NCBI GenBank assembly: GCA_004362315.1
Contig: SNWL01000003.1
Location: 1,116,001 to 1,180,000, forward strand
DNA: 64,000 bases
From: Mycobacterium sp. BK086
GTDB lineage: Bacteria > Actinomycetota > Actinomycetes > Mycobacteriales > Mycobacteriaceae
Direction: 5' to 3'
This document shows, one piece after another, positions 9,792 through 17,759 of this stretch (position 1 is its first letter; every line of letters begins with the position of its first letter). The notes beneath the pieces are model-generated. The model was not told the origin of the DNA. It saw only the letters and a list, made by a program, of their open reading frames with translations, and did not search any database. A program made the translations under genes and the position numbers.

Positions 9792-9822
9792 AGGCCCGGT
9801 CCCTTGTCCAGGGACCGGGCCT
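9792..9822. terminator. Perfect 12-bp hairpin, terminator-like
   Basis: Arms AGGCCCGGTCCC (9792-9803) and GGGACCGGGCCT (9811-9822) pair perfectly around a 7-base loop. On the minus strand the stem is followed by TTTCGTCT, a weak U-tract of the kind used by actinobacterial terminators. It sits 31 bases upstream of the kinase start, between two divergent genes, where a terminator has no obvious coding-gene client. It could end a short minus-strand transcript from the 9823-9997 region or act in the kinase leader. Confidence 0.5.
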
Positions 9823-9997
9823 CTCAGTGTCACGTTTGCGGGCCATCCGGTTGCGGCCTCAAGCACTGTTCCCCGGCCCTTGGCTCCTCAAACACCGCCG
9901 CGCAGAATAAGTCAGACACCACCCTCAGCAGGCCCGCGAAGCCCGACGAGCTATGGTCATTTCTGAAAACAGCCGTGCGCAGATAAGGGGACAGCAG

Positions 9998-11230
9998 ATG
10001 GACCTGTCGTGGTCGGCGAAAGATCTCGAGTTCCAGGACGAGGTGCGGACGTTCCTCGACGAGAAGCTCACACCGGATCTGCGGCAAGCGGGCAGGCTGA
10101 TGACCAGCGTCTATGCCGACCACGAGGCCAGCATGGCGTGGCAGGCGATCCTGCACGAGCGCGGCTGGGCCGCCCCCGCCTGGCCGGTCGAGCACGGTGG
10201 CTGCGACTGGACGCTGACCCAGCACTACATCTTCAGCCGCGAATCCACGCTGGCCGGAGCGCCGTCGTTGTCGCCGATGGGCATCCGGATGGTGGCCCAC
10301 GCGATCATCGCCTTCGGCACCCCGGAACAGAAGGACTTCTTCCTGCCGCGCATCCTCACCGGTGAGGTGTTCTTCTGCCAGGGCTACTCCGAGCCCGAGG
10401 CGGGCTCGGACCTGGCGGCGCTGACGATGGCTGCCACCGACGACGGTGACGACCTGATCTGCACCGGCAGCAAGATCTGGACCACCCACGCGACCGAGGC
10501 CAACTGGATCTTCGCCCTCGTGCGCACAACGCGCTCAGCGAAGAAGCAGCAAGGCATCACGTTCGTGCTCATGGACATGAGCACGCCGGGCATCGAGATC
10601 CGGCCGCTGGTGATGACCTCCGGTGAGAAGGTGCAGAACCAGATCTTCTTCGACTCCGTGCGCGTGCCGAAGGCGAATGTGATCGGCCAGATCGACGACG
10701 GCTGGACGGTGGCCAAGTACCTGCTGGAGTTCGAACGCGGGGGCGGCGCAACAGCACCCGCACTGCAGGCGTTGGCCGGCTCGATCGCCACCGAGGCCGC
10801 CGAGCAACCGGGTCCCGGCGGTGGCACGCTGATCGACGACCCGGCGTTCGCGGCCAAACTCGCCGACATCCGCATCCGCGCCGAAGTGCTCGAGATCCTC
10901 GAATACCGGTTCCTCACAACGGTTGCCGAGGGTGGCAATCCCGGCGCAGCATCGTCGATGCTGAAGGTCTTGTCCACCGAACTCTCCCAGGCCATCACCG
11001 AACTCGCGATGGAAGCCGCCGGACCGCGGGGCCGCGCGTATCAGCCGCACGCAACCTTTCCCGGCGGGCCGGTCTCGGACTTCGAACCACCCGCCGACGG
11101 CTATGTCAGCGGCGAACCCTGGCAGGCGGTCGCGGCACTGCGCTACTTCAACGACCGGGCCGGCTCGATCTACGCGGGCAGCAACGAGATTCAACGCAAT
11201 ATTCTGGCCAAGGCGACATTGGGGCTGTAA
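9998..11230 (+). CDS. Acyl-CoA dehydrogenase, catalytic-type subunit
   Basis: This 410-residue acyl-CoA dehydrogenase begins MDLSWSAKDLEFQDEVRTFL. It has the FAD/substrate motif CQGYSEPEAGSDLA near residue 143 and a C-terminal YAGSNEIQRNILA containing the probable catalytic Glu (E397). The start was chosen at 9998 because GGGGACAG precedes it; a 15-codon upstream extension is possible. Its stop overlaps the ATG of the next acyl-CoA dehydrogenase by one base (TAATG), the arrangement of heteromeric FadE pairs used in sterol side-chain catabolism. The insert with YQPHATFPGGP before the C-terminus is also seen in FadE26-like enzymes. The substrate is not known. Confidence 0.88.
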   Translation: MDLSWSAKDLEFQDEVRTFLDEKLTPDLRQAGRLMTSVYADHEASMAWQAILHERGWAAPAWPVEHGGCDWTLTQHYIFSRESTLAGAPSLSPMGIRMVAHAIIAFGTPEQKDFFLPRILTGEVFFCQGYSEPEAGSDLAALTMAATDDGDDLICTGSKIWTTHATEANWIFALVRTTRSAKKQQGITFVLMDMSTPGIEIRPLVMTSGEKVQNQIFFDSVRVPKANVIGQIDDGWTVAKYLLEFERGGGATAPALQALAGSIATEAAEQPGPGGGTLIDDPAFAAKLADIRIRAEVLEILEYRFLTTVAEGGNPGAASSMLKVLSTELSQAITELAMEAAGPRGRAYQPHATFPGGPVSDFEPPADGYVSGEPWQAVAALRYFNDRAGSIYAGSNEIQRNILAKATLGL

Positions 11231-12348
11231 TGGACTTCAACCTGAACAAAGAGCAAGAGCTCCTGCGCGACGGCCTCGGCAAGTTCTTGGCCACCCGCTA
11301 CGACCTGGAAAAGAGCCGCACCGCGGCCAAGCTCGGCCCGGGCTGGCAGCCCGACATCTGGCGCGGCCTGGCTGACGAACTCGGCATTCTCGGCGCCGCG
11401 TTCCCGGAGTCCGTCGGCGGAATCGGCGGGGGCCCAGTCGAAATCATGGTGATCGCCGAAGAACTGGGTCGCGCCCTCGTGGTCGAGCCGTTCATCGACA
11501 CGGTTGTGGTCGCGGGCGGCCTGCTGCAACGAGCCGACCATCCGGCCGCCGCCGCGCTCCTGGAGCAGATCGCCGAGGGCAGCGCCATTGTGGCCCTGGC
11601 GAACACGGAGCCCGATGGCGAACATACGGTGTCGACGACGGCGGTGCGCGACGGCAATGACTGGGTGCTCACCGGCGAGAAGATCGTCGTCACCGCCGCT
11701 CCCCTGGCGACCCACCTACTGATCACCGCACGCACAGAAGCACAAGGTGTTTCGCTGTTCCTGACCGAATTCGATCCCTCCGCACCCCCGGCAGGCATCG
11801 AGGTGCACAGTTACCGCACCATCGACGACCGCCGTGCCGCCGACCTGTCGATCAATCAACTGCGCCTTCCCGCCGCCGCGCTGCTCACCGAAGACGCGGC
11901 GAGCTCGCTGGCGCAGGCCCGCGATGAGGGCGCGGCCGCGGTATGCGCCGAGGCGGTCGGAGCGATGCGAAAGGTGCTGTCGGACACCGTCGAATACTGC
12001 AAACAGCGTCAGCAGTTCGGTCAACCGATCGGCACATTCCAGGTTCTGCAACACCGCATGGTCGACATGTACATGGAAGTCGAACAGGCCGTCGCCGCCG
12101 TCTACCTCGCGGTGCTGAACCTGGAGGCCGAGGCTCACACGCGCGCCCGAGCGGTCTCGGCGGCCAAGGTGACCATCGGCCGAGCCGCCCGGTTCCTGGG
12201 CCAGAACGCCGTCCAGCTGCACGGCGGCATGGGCATGACAGAAGAACTGGCGATCGGTCATTACTTCAAGCGGCTGACCGCGCTGCAGTACGAGTTCGGC
12301 TCCACCGACCAGCACCGCACGCGGTACGCGAAACTGACTCGCCCCTAG
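11230..12348 (+). CDS. Acyl-CoA dehydrogenase, partner subunit
   Basis: This 372-residue acyl-CoA dehydrogenase-fold protein starts MDFNLNKEQELLRDGLGKFL and includes VEYCKQRQQFGQPIGTFQ and QLHGGMGMTEELAIGHYFKR, both conserved in the C-terminal helical domain. At the place where the first subunit has GSNEIQ this protein reads GSTDQHRTRY, so the usual C-terminal catalytic Glu is absent. In alpha2beta2 acyl-CoA dehydrogenases one subunit commonly lacks it. The one-base overlap with the upstream gene supports a heteromeric enzyme. It converges with the following reverse SDR gene, with a 4-base stop overlap. Confidence 0.86.
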   Translation: MDFNLNKEQELLRDGLGKFLATRYDLEKSRTAAKLGPGWQPDIWRGLADELGILGAAFPESVGGIGGGPVEIMVIAEELGRALVVEPFIDTVVVAGGLLQRADHPAAAALLEQIAEGSAIVALANTEPDGEHTVSTTAVRDGNDWVLTGEKIVVTAAPLATHLLITARTEAQGVSLFLTEFDPSAPPAGIEVHSYRTIDDRRAADLSINQLRLPAAALLTEDAASSLAQARDEGAAAVCAEAVGAMRKVLSDTVEYCKQRQQFGQPIGTFQVLQHRMVDMYMEVEQAVAAVYLAVLNLEAEAHTRARAVSAAKVTIGRAARFLGQNAVQLHGGMGMTEELAIGHYFKRLTALQYEFGSTDQHRTRYAKLTRP

Positions 12349-13181
12349 CCGGTTTCGGCGACCCGAGCGCGTTCGCGCATCGACGCGATCACTCCACCGT
12401 CGTTGAGCAGGTCCGTGCCGGTGAGATAGCCGGCGCGGTCGCTGGCGCAGAAGGCGAACAGCTCCGCCATCTCCTGCGCCGTTCCCCATCGCGGGACGGC
12501 GGCATTGGCGACCATCGCACCCGCACCGGCCTCCGCCTCCAACAGACCCATCTCGGTGTCCACCGAGCCCGGGGAGACCGACACGATGCGCAGGCCCCGG
12601 CCGTTGAACCGTTCAGCCTGTGACGAGCTGTACCACCGCACGAAGGTCTTGCTGATGCTGTACGCCAACCCCGAACGCATCTCCTCGCCCGCGATGTCGC
12701 ACGCCGCCAGCAGCTCGGCGAGGAACCGCGCCTCGTCGGTGAAGGCGAGGTCGAAACTCTTTGTCGGCACGAGTTCCTCGGGCAGCATGTGCGAGGCCAT
12801 CGACGCGACGTTGACGATCGCGGCGCCTTCGCCTGCCGAGGCGAAGAACACCTCGTTGACGTTGAGGGTGCCGATCGCATTGGTGGTCATCACGTAGTCG
12901 GCATCGCCCATACTCGGGCTGACTCCGGCGGTGTGGATCACCGAGGCGATCGGCCCGAGGCCGGCCGCGGTCTCGAAAAGCCGCCCGACGGCATCGCGGT
13001 CGGTGACATCGCAGTTGACCGCCGTGGCCGTAATGCCCAGCTCGCTCAGCTCGGCCGAGGCGGCATCCAGGCGATCCTGTCGCACATCGCAGAGCACCAG
13101 CGTGCGGTCCTGACCGACGATCTGTGCCGTCGCTCGACCCATGCCACCCGCGCCACCCGTGATAATCGAAACCCGACTCAT
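12345..13181 (-). CDS. SDR-family oxidoreductase
   Basis: This 278-residue short-chain dehydrogenase starts at MSRVSIITGGAGGMGRAT; the open frame extends 13 codons further, without support. The cofactor loop is GGAGGMG (9-15) and the catalytic residues are S127, Y174 and K178. About 45 residues lie between Ser and Tyr, considerably more than usual, forming an insertion (ELVPTKSFDLAFTDEARFLAELL) typical of one actinobacterial SDR subgroup. The end VDTEMG and LLNDGGV are normal. The substrate is unknown; it may act with the neighbouring acyl-CoA dehydrogenases but is transcribed against them. Confidence 0.82.
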   Translation of the reverse strand: MSRVSIITGGAGGMGRATAQIVGQDRTLVLCDVRQDRLDAASAELSELGITATAVNCDVTDRDAVGRLFETAAGLGPIASVIHTAGVSPSMGDADYVMTTNAIGTLNVNEVFFASAGEGAAIVNVASMASHMLPEELVPTKSFDLAFTDEARFLAELLAACDIAGEEMRSGLAYSISKTFVRWYSSSQAERFNGRGLRIVSVSPGSVDTEMGLLEAEAGAGAMVANAAVPRWGTAQEMAELFAFCASDRAGYLTGTDLLNDGGVIASMRERARVAETG

Positions 13182-13304
13182 GCCCGGACGATATACGGCG
13201 TGCCCCGGCCGACGGCTCACGGGCTCGCAAGTGCGTCAGAAATATGTCAGCGACTTTCACCTGAGTTTTGGGTATCTCATGCGATGACGAGGGAGGGTTG
13301 ACGC

Positions 13305-13937
13305 ATGCTCAAGACAATCGCGGACGCGGTAGTGCAGGTCGCCGAGGGCGTGGGCAACATCGTGGGCATCCGGCTCGGCACCGAGGAACCCGCCTACACG
13401 GTCGAACGGGAGATCGACGGGGTCCAGATTCGCCGGTACGGCCCCCGCGTCGCCGCCGAGACCGCTGTCGGCGCCGACGAGGAGTCGGCCCGCAATCAGG
13501 GATTCCGGGTATTGGCGCGCTATATCTTCGGGGCCAACTCCGGCAACGCCAGCATCGCGATGACGGCGCCGGTAGCTCAACAGCCCAGCGAAAAGATCGC
13601 GATGACGGCGCCGGTCGCCACCCAACGGCGACCGTCCGGTGAATGGGTGATCCGGTTCTTCATGCCGTCGAAGTACACGCTGGAAACGCTGCCGACCCCG
13701 AACGACGACCGGGTCGCTCTGGTGACAGTTCCCGAGGAGACCGTCGCGGTCCTACGGTTCACCGGGAGCATCGACCCCGGCGCGGTCTCCGAGCGCACCG
13801 AGCAGCTCTTGAACATCCTGTACCGCAACAACATCGAACCCGCTGGCGATCCGCTGGCCTGGTTTTATGATCCGCCGTGGACTCTGCCGTGCCGGCGCCG
13901 CAACGAAGTCGTGGTGGCCCTCGCCGAGGATTCGTGA
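13305..13937 (+). CDS. SOUL family heme-binding protein
   Basis: This 210-residue protein has the SOUL/HBP fold: EEPAYTVEREIDGVQIRRYGP opens the first beta-barrel repeat, followed by GFRVLARYIFGAN. The hydrophobic loop IAMTAPVA appears twice (about residues 84-91 and 98-105), and the family-typical end WFYDPPWTLPCRRRNEV follows. SOUL proteins bind heme or related tetrapyrroles loosely; the role in mycobacteria is unknown. A purine-rich GAGGGAGGG lies 10 bases upstream of the ATG. The following SulP transporter gene begins 45 bases after its stop in the same direction. Confidence 0.88.
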   Translation: MLKTIADAVVQVAEGVGNIVGIRLGTEEPAYTVEREIDGVQIRRYGPRVAAETAVGADEESARNQGFRVLARYIFGANSGNASIAMTAPVAQQPSEKIAMTAPVATQRRPSGEWVIRFFMPSKYTLETLPTPNDDRVALVTVPEETVAVLRFTGSIDPGAVSERTEQLLNILYRNNIEPAGDPLAWFYDPPWTLPCRRRNEVVVALAEDS

Positions 13938-13982
13938 GCCGCTGACCCGCGCCGGAAACGTGGAGGTGCCACAATTCCGGTC

Positions 13983-15659
13983 GTGCCCACCACCGCGCCG
14001 CCCATCTGGCTGGCCCCGGCGATCCGGCCGTACCGGGCGAGTTGGCTACGGGCCGACGTCCTGGCCGGGCTGAGTACCGGCGCGGTCGTCATCCCGCTGG
14101 CGATGGCGTATGCGACGGTCGCCAACATGCCCGTCCAGATGGGCTTGTACACCTGCATCATCCCCGTGCTGGTGTACGCCTTCATCGGCGGTTCCCGCAT
14201 CGCCAGCGTCACCACGTCCTCGACGGTCTCGACACTCACGGCCTCGACGATGTTGGCCGGCGGCGTCCTGATCGGCTCTGAGGATCAGCGCGGCGATCTG
14301 ATCACCCTGACCCTGCTGGTGGGCTTGTTCCTGTTGGCGGCCAGGGTGTTTCGCCTCGGCATGCTCGTCGACAACATCAGCGACATGACGCTCGTCGGTA
14401 TCAAGGTTGCCGTCGGCCTGACCGTCATGGCCGCGCAACTGCCCAAGCTGCTCGGTGTTCCTCCCCATCCGCACACGACCGGGTTCTTCAAGGTGGCGTG
14501 GGCGGCCCTGTCCGACATCCCCGCGGCCAGCCTGGTCACCGTGGTGGTGTCGGCGGCCTGCCTCGTCGTGCTGCTGTTGCTGACCAAGTTCGCGCCGCGC
14601 GTCCCGGGCCCACTCGTGGTGATCACGATCGCGATCGCGGTGAGCGCAGTCGTGGCGCTGCCGGCCCACGGTGTCGCCTTGATCCCGACCGTGCCCTCCG
14701 GGTTCCCCATCCCCGAGGTTCCCCGGCTCGATCGCCACATCGTGCCGCTCGTCCCCGGCGCCTTGGCGATCGCGGTGATGGCATTCCTGGAGACGATCGC
14801 GGTGGCCCGTACCTCGCGCCGCGCCGAGGACCACCCGATCGAACCGGACCGCGAACTGATGGCACTGGGGCTGGCCGCCGTGGCGGGGGCGTTTTTCCAC
14901 TCGCTGCCGCCGGCAGGCGGATTCGCCCAGACCTCGGTGAACCTGCGCTCCGGCGCGCGCAGCCAGATCAGCGGTCTGGTTCTCGCCGTTCTCGCCGTAC
15001 TCGTCGCTTTTGTTGTCGCGCCGGTCCTGAGCCTGCTGCCGCAAGCGGTGCTCGGCGCGGTCGTGGTCGTCGCGGTCACCCGACTTGTCGACATCGGCGC
15101 GCTGCGCCGCCTATACCTCCTCAATCCCCGCGAATGCTTCGGCGCTCTCGGCGTCGCGCTGATCGGGTTGGCGTTCGGACTCATCCCCGCCGTGGCGGTC
15201 GCGGTGGCGGTCACCCTGTTGGTGGTGCTGCATGTGGTGAACTCCCCACACGTCGTCCAAGTCGTGCGCCACGAGAGCTGCGCGTGGATCGAACAGCCCG
15301 AGAACGCGGCGCTGGTCCCGGCCGAACCCTTGGTGCTGCGATGCCTCGTCCCGCTCTACGCGGCCAACGTGCGGCCTAACATCGCCGCCATCCGCGCCGC
15401 GACACTGGAGGCCGACACCGCGCCGGCGACGGTGGTGCTGGACCTGGTTCGCCAGACCGTTCTGGAGTCGACGGTGCTGCACATCCTGGTCGACCTCGAC
15501 CTCGAGTTGTCCGGCTCCGGGGTCCGGTTGATGATCACCGCGCTCCCCGAGCGGACACTGCGAACCGTGCGACGCACCGAATGGTGGCAGGAGTTCGAGG
15601 CCGAGGGCCGCTACCAGCCCGACCTCGACGCCGCGGTCGAGGCCGTCGACAAGATCTAG
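13983..15659 (+). CDS. SulP-family anion transporter with STAS domain
   Basis: This 558-residue transporter has the SulP layout: an N-terminal WLRADVLAGLSTGAVVIPLAMAYA signature, about 10-12 membrane helices to residue 430, then a cytoplasmic STAS domain (about 440-555) with LRCLVPLYAANVRPNI and ATVVLDLVRQTVLESTVLHIL. The family carries sulfate, bicarbonate or other anions; the substrate cannot be read from the sequence. The helix-10 segment FFHSLPPAGGFAQTSVNLRSGARSQISG, split here only for description, is the conserved substrate-site region (around residues 302-330). The start is GTG, 45 bases after the SOUL gene. Confidence 0.87.
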   Translation: MPTTAPPIWLAPAIRPYRASWLRADVLAGLSTGAVVIPLAMAYATVANMPVQMGLYTCIIPVLVYAFIGGSRIASVTTSSTVSTLTASTMLAGGVLIGSEDQRGDLITLTLLVGLFLLAARVFRLGMLVDNISDMTLVGIKVAVGLTVMAAQLPKLLGVPPHPHTTGFFKVAWAALSDIPAASLVTVVVSAACLVVLLLLTKFAPRVPGPLVVITIAIAVSAVVALPAHGVALIPTVPSGFPIPEVPRLDRHIVPLVPGALAIAVMAFLETIAVARTSRRAEDHPIEPDRELMALGLAAVAGAFFHSLPPAGGFAQTSVNLRSGARSQISGLVLAVLAVLVAFVVAPVLSLLPQAVLGAVVVVAVTRLVDIGALRRLYLLNPRECFGALGVALIGLAFGLIPAVAVAVAVTLLVVLHVVNSPHVVQVVRHESCAWIEQPENAALVPAEPLVLRCLVPLYAANVRPNIAAIRAATLEADTAPATVVLDLVRQTVLESTVLHILVDLDLELSGSGVRLMITALPERTLRTVRRTEWWQEFEAEGRYQPDLDAAVEAVDKI

Positions 15660-16102
15660 GGAGTCGTGCCGGGATCAGCAGCGGGCGGCACCGCGGACGT
15701 ACCGACCGGTCCGGTCGGGCCTGCGGGCATACCGGGCGGCGGGGCGGCGTTGGCGTCGAGCGGACGCTGGGTCAGCAGCAGGAGAGCGTCGCTGCCCGAC
15801 ACTTCCTGGGTGCGCATGGCGTGCAACAGGTCGCGCCAGTAGCCCAGCCTGCCCTGCGGCGGCTCGTCGGTCGAGGTGGTGCCCGGCGGCAGGTTGTCCG
15901 GGCTGGAAAGGTGCTGGACCGGAGCGGGCGCGGCTGCCGGGGCGACTGCGGGCGCCGGGGCATTCGGATCGACGACGACCGGGACCGGCGCCCCCGGATC
16001 AACCGGGTCGGCAGGGTCTGCCCAGGCCGTTGGTGCCGCCAGAAACGCCGCAGAAACCGCCAGCGCGCCGAGCCCTAGACGGGCATTCATCGTGATCGTC
16101 AC
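15656..16102 (-). CDS. Secreted Ala/Pro-rich protein
   Basis: This 148-residue protein starts with GTG and GGAGGA 7 bases upstream. A Sec signal peptide (ARLGLGALAVSAAFLAAPTAWA) ends with cleavage after AWA near residue 28. The mature part is rich in Pro, Ala and Asp (DPADPVDPGAPVPVV), followed by a short structured piece, QGRLGYWRDLLHAMRTQEVSGSDALLLL in two parts, and a Pro-rich tail. I do not recognise the family; similar short Pro/Ala-rich exported proteins are common in the mycobacterial envelope. It overlaps the stop of the SulP gene by 4 bases in the convergent sense. Confidence 0.72.
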   Translation of the reverse strand: MTITMNARLGLGALAVSAAFLAAPTAWADPADPVDPGAPVPVVVDPNAPAPAVAPAAAPAPVQHLSSPDNLPPGTTSTDEPPQGRLGYWRDLLHAMRTQEVSGSDALLLLTQRPLDANAAPPPGMPAGPTGPVGTSAVPPAADPGTTP

Positions 16103-16402
16103 CGTCGCGTCCTCCGCGGTTGCAGGGCGGCGTCCCCGTGCCGTGAACGCCCTGTACAGGTGATTTCGGCCATCAGCTCAATTCGTTACATCCGTCACTG
16201 CAGTCACCTCAGCCTCAGTACACTCCCCTTCCTCGAAAAAGTCGGCGGTTCGGCTTGAAAACCCAGCGGCGGACGTAGTAAAAAATTTTTGCCCGCAGAA
16301 CCTGGGACGGCGATGGGTTCTGCCTTCATGGCACTCGTCGACGTCCGGGCACCTGCGGTTTTAGGAACAGGATGACAGCCGCAGGGTTGTTGGGGCCGAG
16401 GG
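16103..16402. other. Intergenic region between divergent genes, no gene found
   Basis: These 300 bases separate the secreted protein gene (reverse) from the PAS-ANTAR gene (forward). No plausible coding frame, tRNA or long repeat is visible. A local AT-rich block (16278-16290, AAAAAATTTTT core) is the only compositional break and may belong to a promoter. No convincing -35/-10 pair could be assigned. Confidence 0.5.
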
Positions 16403-17104
16403 GTGTCGATGGTTCTGGGGAAGGATCCGGCAGCGGGGAACGGTGACGGCTACGACGTGGCCGGGGTGCGACCGCAGCAGGTGGGGCGGTTTCAGTTCTA
16501 CTTCGATGACGAACACTGGGAATGGTCGGACGAGGTCCAGATCATGCACGGCTACGAGCCCGGCACCGTGTCGCCGACCACGGAGCTGGTCCTCTCCCAC
16601 AAACACCCGGACGACTATCAACAGGTCGCAACCACTCTGGACGATGTCCGTCGCCACCACCAGGCGTTCAGCACGCGGCATCGGATCATCGACACCGCGG
16701 GCCGGATTCATCACGTGATCGTCGTGGCCGACAAGCTGCAGGACGAGGCGGGCATGGTGGTCGGCACCAGCGGCTTCTATGTCGACGTCACCCCCGCCGA
16801 GGACCGTAAGCAGAAACAGCTCAGCGCAGCCATCGCCGAGATCGCCGAGAACCGGGCTTCCATCGAGCAGGCCAAAGGCATGTTGATGGTGGTGTACGGC
16901 ATCGACTCCGAGGCGGCATTCGACCTCCTGCGCTGGCGTTCCCAGGAGGCCAACATCAAGCTTCGGCTGCTGGCCGAACGGGTCGTCGCCGATTTCGTCG
17001 AACTGTCGCAGACCGAGCCGTCACCACCTCGGTCGGCCTACGACAACTTGCTGCTGACCGCCGATCAGCGCATCGTTAGCCCGCATGAGACCGACGCGGA
17101 CTGA
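16403..17104 (+). CDS. PAS-ANTAR domain response regulator/antiterminator
   Basis: This 233-residue protein has an N-terminal PAS_3-type sensor domain (about 28-135: FQFYFDDEHWEWSDEVQIMHGY, given in part; HRIIDTAGRIHHVIVVADK) and a C-terminal ANTAR domain (about 145-200: ENRASIEQAKGMLMVVYGID and AAFDLLRWRSQEANIKLRLLA). ANTAR domains bind paired RNA hairpins to prevent transcription termination. No phosphoreceiver domain is present, so the signal probably enters through PAS. Start candidates are GTG 16403 and ATG 16409. The last 20 bases overlap the following dipeptidase gene, so the two are probably translated together. Confidence 0.85.
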   Translation: MSMVLGKDPAAGNGDGYDVAGVRPQQVGRFQFYFDDEHWEWSDEVQIMHGYEPGTVSPTTELVLSHKHPDDYQQVATTLDDVRRHHQAFSTRHRIIDTAGRIHHVIVVADKLQDEAGMVVGTSGFYVDVTPAEDRKQKQLSAAIAEIAENRASIEQAKGMLMVVYGIDSEAAFDLLRWRSQEANIKLRLLAERVVADFVELSQTEPSPPRSAYDNLLLTADQRIVSPHETDAD

Positions 17105-17759
17105 CCGACTCGCGCTGGCTGCCTTGGTCACGATGGCGACCGCGGTGGCTGTGGCACCCGCGGCCGCGGCGGCGCCCGGCGACGTGCCGCCGGTCAGCCC
17201 GCAGGCCGCGGCGGCCGGTTTCGTCGACGTTCGGACGGTCGTGCCCGACGCGGTGGTCGACCTGCGATATGCGACGCCACACAATTTCGTCGGCGTCCCG
17301 TTGTATCCCGCCGATGCCCGCTGCCTGGTGCATGAGTCGATGGCACCGGGCCTGGCGAAGGCCGCCGAGGCGCTGCGGGCCCAGGGCGAGGTGCTGGTGT
17401 TCTGGGATTGCTACCGCCCGCACGACGTTCAGGTGCGGATGTTCGAGGCGGTGCCCAACCCGGCGTGGGTGGCCAAGCCCGGGCCGTATGCGCGCAGCCA
17501 TGAGGCGGGGCGTTCGGTCGACGTGACCATCGCCGAACACGGCCAATTAGTCGATATGGGCACCGATTTCGACGACTTCTCCGCGCGCGCCCAGGCATTC
17601 GCCACCGACGGAGTGAGTGCGGCCGCCCAGGCCAACCGCGCCCGGCTGCGAGCGGCGATGGCCGATGGCGGTCTTGCCGTCTACTCCGGTGAATGGTGGC
17701 ATTTCGACGGCCCGGGCGCCGGCGTGCAGCGCCCGATCCTCGATGTCCCCGTGGACTAG
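17085..17759 (+). CDS. Secreted D-alanyl-D-alanine dipeptidase, VanX family
   Basis: This 224-residue peptidase M15 (VanX type) has a signal peptide (LALAALVTMATAVAVAPAAAAA, cleavage near residue 30). The zinc-binding SHEAGRSVDVT gives His and Asp ligands; the C-terminal EWWHFD supplies the catalytic Glu and third His ligand; DCYRPHDVQ contains the conserved Arg. The enzyme hydrolyses D-Ala-D-Ala or related dipeptides outside the membrane. In mycobacteria such proteins take part in peptidoglycan recycling and are not in themselves evidence of vancomycin resistance; no vanH/vanA partner is present here. It starts inside the ANTAR gene. Confidence 0.88.
   Translation: MRPTRTDRLALAALVTMATAVAVAPAAAAAPGDVPPVSPQAAAAGFVDVRTVVPDAVVDLRYATPHNFVGVPLYPADARCLVHESMAPGLAKAAEALRAQGEVLVFWDCYRPHDVQVRMFEAVPNPAWVAKPGPYARSHEAGRSVDVTIAEHGQLVDMGTDFDDFSARAQAFATDGVSAAAQANRARLRAAMADGGLAVYSGEWWHFDGPGAGVQRPILDVPVD

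Noticed and set aside
9823-9997. tRNA or known structured RNA next to the hairpin
   Set aside because: No acceptor stem with CCA, T-loop GTTCRA or recognisable mycobacterial small-RNA core could be matched.
13262-13304. Possible SigF promoter upstream of the SOUL gene (GTTTT next to GGGTAT)
   Set aside because: A SigF promoter needs about 15-17 bases between the GTTT and GGGTA boxes; here they are adjacent.
17085-17759. VanX-type gene as part of a vancomycin-resistance cluster
   Set aside because: No VanH/VanA ligase or VanRS genes are nearby. Secreted VanX-like dipeptidases are ordinary in mycobacteria.
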